Below, piece by piece: positions 56,210 through 64,000 of a DNA stretch of 64,000 bases (its first letter is position 1; every line of letters starts with the position of its first letter). The stretch comes from Aricia agestis. Its lineage: Eukaryota; Arthropoda; Insecta; Lepidoptera; Lycaenidae. Location of the stretch: NCBI RefSeq assembly GCF_905147365.1, contig NC_056409.1, positions 4,035,001 to 4,099,000 on the forward strand, read 5' to 3'. Both the position numbers and the translations under genes were made by a program. Under the pieces are notes generated by a model that worked only from the letters and a program-made list of their open reading frames with translations, ran no database searches and was not told the origin of the DNA.

Positions 56210-56370
56210 ATAAAAGCGAGTGTGGATAATGTTGCGTTCGCGCTTCGCGAGCCATTTGTCGCGGGCCAAAAAACCGACACCGGACGGTGAAAGTCGCGAA
56301 GCGCGAACGCGAAGCCGCCTAACCCTCCGCACTCGCCTTCGCGGGCTTTCGCGCCGCGAGTGTGGAGCCC
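56210..56370. repeat. GC-rich inverted repeat
   Basis: GCGTTCGCGCTTCGCGA (56234-56250) and TCGCGAAGCGCGAACGC (56294-56310) are perfect inverted copies. GCGAGTGTGGA occurs near both ends (56217 and 56357). It looks like a small GC-rich MITE rather than a promoter. The ORFs across it are incidental. Confidence 0.55.
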
Positions 56371-56599
56371 GCATTAGCCGATATTAGGGTTTTGAAAGTT
56401 CACAACCTAGTCCACGCCATCCGTCACCAGTCGCACTGATAGTGCTAAAAAAGCTCCCGATAAACCTACGAATAACGATAAACTAATATAATAACAACGA
56501 ATTTTGACGCCCTCCGACGCATACTTAAGACATAACGTTGAGTTTGTAAGGCTCTATTTATAAGCGTCCGCCAAAACGCGCGGTTTGGCGGCTACACTG

Positions 56600-56773
56600 C
56601 GAGATATAACAAACAATTGTATATATCTAACCTTTTCACGCCCAAACCACTTAACCGAATTTACTGAAATTTGGCATGAAGATACTTTGAGTCCCGGGAA
56701 AGGACATAGGATACTTTTTTCCGAAAAAATGAACGGTTCCCGCGCGACAAACGAGTTTTGCGGGCATCATCTA
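56600..56773 (+). mobile_element. Helitron-like 3' part, CTAG end
   Basis: CACGCCCAAACCACTTAACC, AGATACTTTGAGTCCCGGGA and ATGAACGGTTCCCGCG, finishing GCGGGCATCATCTAG before T. Same group as 40610 and 62087-62624. Confidence 0.6.
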
Positions 56774-57433
56774 GTTTTCAATACATTTGCAATATTTAGG
56801 TGGTCTTGAGCAGTATCAGGCTGCCGTTACATGACAGTTCGAAAGGAACTAAGGTTTCCTTAGTTTTTATTATTCGTAGTGTTGAACACATTCAAATATA
56901 CACCACAGATTATAAAATGATTACTGTATTGTAAATATGTGTGATCGGTAGATAGTAATAGCCCCAGAAGTTAATTATTATTTGCATAATATTATATTAA
57001 TGAAAGTTTATTCAGGTTCTTTTAATTATTTAAGTAAGCCCCTAATTTCTGGGATCAACTCAATTTCGGTGTGAAATAGCAATTACAAATGTAAGTTAAT
57101 TTCATCTTGTGACCAACACGACACGGTTATAACGTCAGTGCGTCATGGCCATAACACAAACACCTCAACTAGGCTAATGAAAACAAAGAGTCTTGCTCCT
57201 GAGGGGTTAGAAAAATAAGGCCTAAAGCTACCTTGGGATAGGTAAAGTTATATGATATCAAAATATTTTTCTAGGTTGCGAAGTAGTATTAATATTACTT
57301 CCCACTTCCCAGTTCCTACATAGTGATCTATAATACACTTATTATAGAAACTTCTTGACCCGGTGAACTTCGTGTCATTCCATATTTTCTCATCTCAAAA
57401 CCTTTCCTGGGCTTCTATGAATATTTTAATGTA
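56774..57433. other. Gene-free stretch
   Basis: No supported feature. Confidence 0.4.
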
Positions 57434-57915
57434 TAATATATTAGGGTGCGTATGTGTTCCTTGTAGAGAGCTCACTGTGAAAGTAGTAGCGCTGAAAGAC
57501 CAAATTCTTTTTTCACTTTTGTATGGGCAAGTGCCCATGCGTCACGAGTTTCCTCATACAAAAGTTTAAAAAAACGGTTGGTCTTTCAATGCTGCTACTT
57601 TCACAGTGAACTCTCTAAGAGAAACACATACACACCCTAAAATATTAACTATTGTCACTTAGTTTACACCTTGTATACAGTGACTTGTTGACCCGGTGAT
57701 CTTCGTACATTCCATATTTTCTCATCTTACAAACCTTCCCTGGGCTTCTACGAATATTTAAAGACTAAAATTAGCCCAATCCGCTTAGTCGTTTTCGAGT
57801 TACATGTATACTCAATTGGAAAATCCATTTTTAAACAGGGTGTAACAAAACTAAGGGTAATACTTTAGGGTGTGTATGTGTTCCTTGTAGAGAGTTCACT
57901 GTGATAGTACCATAA
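57434..57915. mobile_element. AGGGTGTAAC-family MITEs, two neighbouring copies
   Basis: 57434-57680 holds inverted blocks GAAAGTAGTAGCGCTGAAAG and CTTTCAATGCTGCTACTTTC, bounded by AGGGTGCGTATGTGTTCCTT and CACACCCTAAAATATT. 57834-57915 is a partial second copy starting CAGGGTGTAACAAAACTAAG. Between them, 57685-57830 repeats text from 57360-57420 (CCATATTTTCTCATCT, CCTGGGCTTCTA). This suggests a local duplication. Confidence 0.65.
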
Positions 57916-57939
57916 TATCACAATATAAATATGATTTGG

Positions 57940-58130
57940 ACAATTTATAGTGACTGTCTGTCTGTTATATGAAGGGGTCTTCACGTCCAAGCCGCTGAAT
58001 GGATTTTGATAAAATTTGGTGTGGGGATATTATTAACCCCGGGAAAGGACTAATAGGATACATTTATTCCGCAAAAATGTACGGTACCCGTGCGATAAAC
58101 GAATTTTGGTGCCAAGGAGTTGCGGTCGTA
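57940..58130 (+). mobile_element. Helitron-like fragment
   Basis: CACGTCCAAGCCGCTGAATG, TGGTGTGGGGATATTATTAA, GGGAAAGGACTAATAGGATA and AAAAATGTACGGTACCCGTG match 40610-40800, including the GCCAAGGAGTTGCG end also seen there. Confidence 0.6.
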
Positions 58131-58451
58131 ATGTAGTAAAAATTCAGAAAAAAACTTCTTCAAGCAAAACATTGTTTTCATGTTTTAACAACTCGTTACG
58201 CTATAACAAAAAAAAAAAATTCGTTATAAAATGTTATAAAAATACCAAGTGTCTCTATATTTTTACAGTTTCGAAGAATTTATATATTAATACGTGAGCC
58301 AAAAAATGTGTATCCCTTTTGACGAAAAACGGGGAAACGTAGGTGAATGAAATTTTGCACAGTTATAGTTTATATGGTGAAGGAGTGCATCGAGCTAATA
58401 TTTTTTTGAATTTATGCTTTTATCATAAAAAAATTTAACAAATAAAACATT
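58131..58451. other. Gene-free stretch
   Basis: No gene. GAGCCAAAAAATGTGTATCC near 58295 may be the 5' part of the repeat that follows. Confidence 0.35.
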
Positions 58452-58757
58452 ACACACACAACAACACACACACTTGGAAAAATGACAGATTTTTGAGTGA
58501 CAAGTCTATACTTAGATACGAATTAAACTCTTTTTTTGGCTGAAGTCTGTTGACAACAAGGTGACAAATTGAAAATGGATTATAGTTTTTTTTTTTATTG
58601 AATCTTAGATACTATTAGACAATGCTTACACGGCCAGTCTGAGATCAGCTGAGTCCCAGAGACAAGAGTTAAAAAAAATATTATGAACTCAATATTTTTA
58701 GTCCCAATGTCGTTGAAACTAAGGTCGAATTTCGACCATTGGGCGATCTCTAGTTCG
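58452..58757 (+). repeat. Dispersed repeat, copy B
   Basis: Same unit and orientation as 12239-12558, ending GGGCGATCTCTAGTT. It lies 650 bases from receptor exon 59404-59494. Confidence 0.7.
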
Positions 58758-58807
58758 GAACAAAAACATCTTAACCTTTATTTAAAAAATAACGATGTAA
58801 TAGAATC

Positions 58808-59300
58808 CATACTAATATTATAAATGTGAAAGTTTATCTGTTTGTCTGTCATTCAAGTCAAAACTACTGAACCGATTGTAATGAAATTTTGTAAACAGAT
58901 AGCTTCTTTGAGCCTGAGAAAGGACATAGGCTACTTTTTGACTGGAAAAAAGGATTGTAAGGTTGAGTCAAAGTTTATAATATTATGAATTTTTCTAATG
59001 TGCTGCGGCTTTGAAATTTCGGTATTTACTATTTTGATTTAAAGGGGGCGAAAAGGGGGTCAAAGGTTTTACGAAGTTTTGAAATTTGACACCAATTTTG
59101 TTTATTAGATGGATTTTGAGGAGACTTTGCTTTAACGTAGGCTACATCGATATTATCTTTTATTTTGTCTTAATTGGGTTGGTCATACAATTTTTCTGCG
59201 AGCGGTCTTACAAAACTGTTCTACATAGTAATTTTTGGTAAAATACGGTTCACGGTGCCACCCGTGCGAGTTTCTTGCGCCGGTTCCTCCTACCTATTTC
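58808..59300 (+). mobile_element. Helitron-like and LINE-tail debris
   Basis: 58808-58945 has CCATACTAATATTATAAATG, CTACTGAACCGATTGTAATG and GAAAGGACATAGGCTACTTT. 59262-59295 carries the GTGCGAGTTTCTTGCGCCGG module of LINE 3' ends. Confidence 0.5.
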
Positions 59301-59403
59301 CTACTTTATCCACATCCGTAACACAATTGAGCAGTGTGGCTTCGCTCTATACATAGTGTGTAGTGTTATAGTAATTCAATATAATATATTATGAGTCACT
59401 TAC

Positions 59404-59494
59404 GCCTCGGATATGTAGGCACGTAGCTTGCAGAAGGTCAGGCCCAGGCTGTACGGGTACTGGTGCCAGTACACCGCGAGGTCGTTCGGCAGAC
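59404..59494 (-). CDS. Receptor exon: end of TM2, ECL1, start of TM3
   Basis: Read on the minus strand it follows a TCAATTTCAG acceptor (ending 59495) and ends at GTAAGT (59403-59398). 91 bases: two bases of a split glycine codon, 29 codons, then two bases. The peptide is LPNDLAVYWHQYPYSLGLTF, CKLRAYISEA. It contains the W of ECL1 (YWHQYP) and the conserved TM3 cysteine. Phase joins exactly to 35865-36064. It is too short to appear as an ORF. The preceding exon (TM1) was not found up to 64000. Confidence 0.92.
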
Positions 59495-60628
59495 CTGAAA
59501 TTGACATTCCTTTAGTACAATCAAGTACAATCAGCAAAAAAATAAATAAAAAAAACGAAGAAACACTTCGAGAAAAGTCTTGGCTTGTCTTGGCGGGGGC
59601 ATTGCCGTGCCCGCAGATATTTATTAAGTACTAATTAATATTATTATAGTGTCTGTGACCTCATACGCTTTTGTCGCTTCAAACCGTTTTTGATAAAATT
59701 TGGTTTACGCAATGAAGGTTGCGATAATAATTTTTAATTTAAATAAAGCCATAATATTCATTCTTCAGTTTAGAAATCGATGCCTCCAATAAACGACGCT
59801 GTTGTATGACGATCCCTTAAATCATTAAAGAATTCCTAAGTTGAGTTATTTTATTATTTTAATCTTATTACTGTAATGGATTGTATTTTCGACAAGAAAA
59901 GTCACCACACCTTACTCTTTCTATTGTATCAAAGATTCCCATTTTGAACAGATCTAAGTAAGTTTTAGCACTTGGGCAAGTTTCCTAGAAATACTAGATC
60001 TTCAATAGCCTTACCTAAGTTACCTAAGTATTTCTAATATTTCATATTATATTGTAATTATATATGCCGCTATTTGACCGTTTGTTTTATAAATCGCGAC
60101 TATAACTTTAATATGACTTAAAGCCATATAATAATATAGCGTTTGTACTGCTGGGTACACTCAATGAGTTTCTAAAATACTAGAGTGGCAATGTCTTACA
60201 AAAGATTCTCAGAAATGCGTAACCACTTTTTTGTTCAAAAGACAATGTCAAGTCATATATTCGTTATGTCATTATGTATGTGAGATATGCCTGCAGGCAT
60301 CTTCGAAGTGGCAACGCGTTGCTACCGTAAACTTCCAATCTAGTTACGTTAGTAACATAGAATATCATTGGGTACACTACTCTGGCAAATTTTGTTGGCA
60401 CGAATTCTCGAAAGTAATACCAAAATTCAAATATGTGTAGTCAGGACCAGGACCAACCAGGCGTGAACAAGGCTAGAATATTGTTTGACAGTTTTGAAAT
60501 TGCCAATCTGCGGCCGCTCACATCTGAAAGTGTTTGTATAACACTGAATTTGTTTTCTATCGGAGACATGCATGTAATCAAATGTTGAAGTAAAATAACC
60601 TTTTAATTTTACTGCAACATTAGCTCGG
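59495..60628. other. Intron or 5' flank without recognisable feature
   Basis: I searched this stretch and the rest to 64000 for a TM1 exon on the minus strand and saw none. Confidence 0.4.
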
Positions 60629-60677
60629 GTACATCGTACAGATAATATGCAGGCTGCATATTACCTGTACGATGTAC
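60629..60677. repeat. 24 bp palindrome
   Basis: GTACATCGTACAG plus ATAATATGCAG and its inverted copy meet around a single G, with one mismatch. Possibly a MITE core. Confidence 0.7.
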
Positions 60678-60934
60678 TATGGACTATCAAGGAAGTTAAT
60701 TCATAGGCAGATGACGGACCTACGTAATTTGGTCGCGTTTTGTCAAATCGAGTCGAAAGGTCACGTATAAAGTGACATAATCCCACCAAATGACATAGAA
60801 CCGTCAACTGCCTCCAATATACAAGTAGAAATGGTGCATCAATATAAATTATAATAATCTAGCATTTTGAGCCTTCGCGATCAAAATGCAAGTTATACGC
60901 TCGATCCGATCTGATATCTATACTTATATACGTA

Positions 60935-61470
60935 TCTATACTAATATTATAATTCAGCAGAGTTTGTTTGTTTGTTGGAAAATGTGGAAAAAACGGGGGA
61001 AATTATATGAAAGGGCTTATTTGAACGCGCTAATCTCAGAAACTACTGGTCCGATTTAAAAAATTATTTTAGTGTTAGGTAGTCCATTTATTGAGAAAGA
61101 CTATAGGCTATATTTTATCTCACTAAGACTAATAGGAGCTAAGAAATAGAGGAAAATGTGGAAAAAACGTGGGAAATTATATAAAAGGGCTTATTTGAAC
61201 GCGCTAATCTCAAGAACTACTGATCCGATTTGAAAAATTCTTTCAGTGTTAGATAGCCCATTGATTGAGGAAGGCTATAAGCTATATTTTATCACGCTAA
61301 GATTAATAGGAGCGAATAAATAGAGGAAAGTGTGGGAAAAAACGGGGGGAAATTATTTGAAAGGGCTTATTTGAACGCGCTAATCTCAGGAACTACTGGT
61401 CCGATTTGAAAAATTCTTTCAATGTTAGATAGCTCATTTATCGAGAAAGGCTATAGGCTATATTTTATCA
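60935..61470 (+). mobile_element. Helitron block, 5' copy
   Basis: It starts TCTATACTAATATTATAATT after an A. The interior boxes (TTGAACGCGCTAATCTCAG, GTTAGATAGCCCATT, TATATTTTATC, AATGTGGAAAAAACG) repeat about three times. No CTAG end; it runs directly into a second head at 61471. Confidence 0.7.
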
Positions 61471-62086
61471 TCTATACTAATATTATAATTCTGCAGAGTT
61501 TGTTTGTTTGTTTGTTTGAACGCGCTAATCTCAGGAACTACTGGTCCGATTTGAAAAATTCTTTTACTGTTGGATAGCCCATTGATCGAGGAAGGCTATA
61601 GGCTATATTTTATCACGCTAAATCCAATAGGAGCGAAGAAATAGATGAAAGTGTGGAAAAAACGGGGGAAATTATTTGAAAGGGCTTATTTGAACGCGCT
61701 AATCTCAGGAACTACTAATTCAATTTGAACAATTCTTTCAGTGTTCGATAGCCTATTTATCGAGAAAGGGCTTATTTGAACGCGCTAATCCCAGTAACTA
61801 CTGGTCCGATTTAAAAAATTATTTCAGTGTTAGATAGCCCATTTATCGAAAAAGGCTATAAGCTATATTTTATTAGGCTAAGACTGATAAAAACGAAGAA
61901 ATAGAGGAAAGTGTGGAAAAAAACGGGGGAAATTATTTGAAAGGGCTTATCTCACGAACTACTGGAGAACTGTTGCTGTTATTTGGCACAGATAAAAAGT
62001 AGACCATGTGAAAGATCATAGGCTATTTTTGTGGACTAATTTGTCTGTGAAATGTCTAATTTACGCGAGCGCAGCCGCGCGGAATG
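61471..62086 (+). mobile_element. Helitron block, 3' copy
   Basis: A new head TCTATACTAATATTATAATT after an A, three more interior repeats, then TTTACGCGAGCGCAGCCGCG and a decayed terminus (GGAATGTTA). Together with 60935-61470 it looks like a head-to-tail array or an insertion of one copy into another. Confidence 0.7.
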
Positions 62087-62624
62087 TTATATTTCGCGTG
62101 GTCACGACATCACGCGTAAACGGCTGGACCCATTTTGCTTAAATTTGTTATAAAGATACTTTGAGTCCCGAAAAAGAACATTACTTACATACATTTTGTC
62201 CCGGAAAAATGTACGGTTACTGCACAATATACTTTTATGATTTGCGCGTAAACTATTCAATCTATTTTGATTGAATTTGGTATGGAGATACTTTGAGTCT
62301 CGGGAAGGACAAGGAATACTAATTTTGTCCCGTAAAATGTACGGTTCCCGCACAATAAACTTTAAAAATAAATAAATAATAAATAAATAAACTTTTATGT
62401 TTATCGCCTAAGCCCTAAACTATTTACTCTATATTGATGAAATTTGGCATGGAGATTGGAGATACTAATTTGAATCTGGGACAAGGAATGTTTTTGTCCC
62501 GGAAATATGTGCGGTTCCCACACAATATACTTTTCTGATTTGCGCGTAAACGACTCAATCGATGTACGGCAACAACTATAAGTAAACTAAAGTCCACGCT
62601 GACGAAGTCGCGGGCAACAGCTAG
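62087..62624 (+). mobile_element. Helitron with internal triplication
   Basis: The block with TTTGCGCGTAAAC-like, GGAGATACTTTGAGTC and AAAATGTACGGTTCCC is present three times (about 62115, 62240 and 62400). It ends GACGAAGTCGCGGGCAACAG CTAG before T. Canonical Helitron 3' end. Confidence 0.75.
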
Positions 62625-63599
62625 TACTGAATAATATAAGGGATGTACTTAGATCTTGATACGAGGATCTTGATTCTTGACTCTTGGCATTTCGGTAGGT
62701 GGTGTCTGTCCACTCATGCCCAACCATTGTAAAATGAAAAGCGAATTGGATGAATATATCACATCAACACATCAACATATCGACATAAATATTTTATTTC
62801 AAATGTTTACGACTAGTTGCCAGCAATTTCATGTGCACGAATAACTATTTCGAAGGGAATCATGTACATTTTGCAATTTCTCCAAAAGTAGCCTATATGG
62901 ATATTGGATTCATAAGCAGATGGCGGACCTGTGAGCGCGTCACAGACAGAGCAGGTGATGTATATTAACATCTAACAGCTTTACATTATATTAATCTATC
63001 ACACACACAACAGGTAATGTAATGTATCTTTCCCTACATTTCAATGGTAGCCGCCCCGCTTGACGCACATTTCAGCTGCTGAGGTGTTATACAGGCTGTT
63101 CTTATATTTTTAATATCGTAAATCGTAATACTATGGAGTATGGACCCTTCGAGTTACTTGCTATTAGATTTACTAGATAGTTTATCAGAAGATGATTCGG
63201 ATTGTGATTTTGATGCGCATGTTAAATAATTAATAATAATACGATAAATACATTTATGTACTAAAACCATATTTTAAAAGGTTAGCGGAAATAATTTATT
63301 TAGTTACAAATTTAAATGTAAATGTAAAGAATAATAATTTTAATTAATTTAATTAAATTTAAATCCAAAGTGACATTATTTCACTAGGCTGGTCATTTTT
63401 CTACCAGGTTTTACAAATTGTTTTTAAATACTCCCGGTATAAAATATTTCCGCTAGTCTGATTAATGTTTTATTAAAGTTAATTATTATTTTAATAATTT
63501 ATTTAATATACATAAAATCAGATTATTATTATAAAATATTTTTATATTTTACTGATATATTTACTAGTTTTTATAGTATTGTTAAAAATACTTCCGGAA
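62625..63599. other. Gene-free AT-rich stretch
   Basis: No supported feature. Confidence 0.4.
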
Positions 63600-63689
63600 T
63601 ACAAATATTCACTGCAAAATATTTACATACCAAACATTTCATATTTTTCATATTTTTGGTATATAAATATTTTGCAGTGAATCTTTGTA
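63600..63689. repeat. Hairpin with 35 bp arms
   Basis: TACAAATATTCACTGCAAAA (63600-) and its inverted copy ending at 63689 pair over 35 bases with two mismatches around a 20 base loop. Probably a small MITE. Confidence 0.7.
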
Positions 63690-64000
63690 CAGGAACCTAG
63701 GTAATTACTATCTTAAGCTGAATAATAACTCAAATATGGTAAAGATTCTCGCATGGGAAATTATCTTGGTATTACGTTTGTATGAGAACTGCGATGGCAC
63801 CCGGACTCTTAACTCCATACGTTTTCTATAAAATTGATTACTAAAATTGAAGATAAGTTATCGCAAATCTCTCTGGGTGCGACGTTGTTGCTTTGCTGAC
63901 GAAGTCTATTATACTCTAAGTCCGCATTGTTATCATGATTAAGTCTATTAAAGGCTTTGGTTAGCTGTTAGCCTGGTCTCTAGGATTCGCTGAAGTATAT
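63690..64000. other. Window end, nothing recognised
   Basis: No feature supported in the last 310 bases. Confidence 0.4.

Larger units (their letters stand above)
7527..59494 (-). other. Host gene (partial): CAPA/pyrokinin-type neuropeptide GPCR, five exons
   Basis: Five separate exons on the minus strand join in phase into about 240 codons of one rhodopsin-like receptor: 59404-59494, 35865-36064, 17286-17427, 11322-11425 and 7527-7710. Visible landmarks are the TM3 cysteine (FCKLRA), the ERYLAICHPL form of the DRY box, the ECL2 cysteine (FCSL), SRKAVIRML before TM6, FFVCWTPFH in TM6 and NPILYNVMS in TM7. Introns are about 23.3, 18.4, 5.9 and 3.6 kb and are filled with transposons. The family responds to insect CAPA or pyrokinin peptides at the plasma membrane through G proteins. 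The sequence pattern fits this neuromedin-U-receptor-like clade, but I cannot separate CAPA receptor from pyrokinin receptor by eye. The N-terminus with TM1 and the C-terminal tail are not seen. No frame break is seen in the exons, so the gene looks functional. Confidence 0.9.

Noticed and set aside
56210..56370. CpG-rich promoter-like island
   Set aside because: The inverted-repeat structure fits a small MITE; no adjacent first exon or start signals were found.
60629..60677. microRNA hairpin
   Set aside because: A palindrome with no real loop; more like a MITE core than a precursor.

Overview
This window is eukaryotic nuclear DNA, most likely from a moth or butterfly (Lepidoptera). It is AT-rich and contains no long uninterrupted host ORF. 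It is packed with repeat types familiar from that order: CTAG-ending Helitrons, hairpin-tipped short elements, a tRNA-headed SINE, several LINE tails and a BEL/Pao element. The order-level assignment rests on these repeat families and on intron structure; no species can be named.

The one host gene I can support is a class A (rhodopsin-like) neuropeptide receptor of the CAPA/pyrokinin (neuromedin-U-receptor-like) group on the minus strand. Five GC-rich exons were assembled by hand: 59404-59494 (end of TM2 to start of TM3), 35865-36064 (TM3-TM4), 17286-17427 (ECL2-TM5), 11322-11425 (ICL3) and 7527-7710 (TM6-TM7). All have consensus splice sites and their codon phases join without a break. The first exon(s) with the N-terminus and TM1 should lie beyond the right edge. 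The C-terminal tail exon was not found. Nearly everything else in the window is intron of this gene or its flanks.

Layout. 0-7.5 kb: short TIR elements, including an 826 bp foldback nested inside a MITE, and a Helitron. 7.5-17.4 kb: receptor exons separated by LINE tails, two hAT-type MITEs with perfect 8 bp duplications, a tandemly amplified SINE piece, PIF/Harbinger-type MITEs and a 70/73 bp satellite-like array ending in perfect palindromes. 17.4-30 kb: Helitrons, a SINE, and three elements that carry arrays of repeated short motifs (23.6-25.8, 26.5-28.9 and 29.2-29.6 kb). 30.0-33.9 kb: a complete but internally deleted BEL/Pao retrotransposon with identical 160 bp LTRs and a 5 bp target duplication. 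34-50 kb: receptor exon, tRNA-headed SINEs, LINE tails, three long foldbacks and a piggyBac-like non-autonomous element. 50.3-55.2 kb: a near full-length but broken non-LTR retrotransposon, itself hit by a SINE. 55-64 kb: further MITEs and Helitrons around the most 5' receptor exon.

The coding machinery visible outside the receptor belongs to retroelements and is broken (BEL gag-pro-pol, LINE ORF1/ORF2) or present only as C-terminal fragments. No rRNA, genuine tRNA, CRISPR or operon-type features are present.
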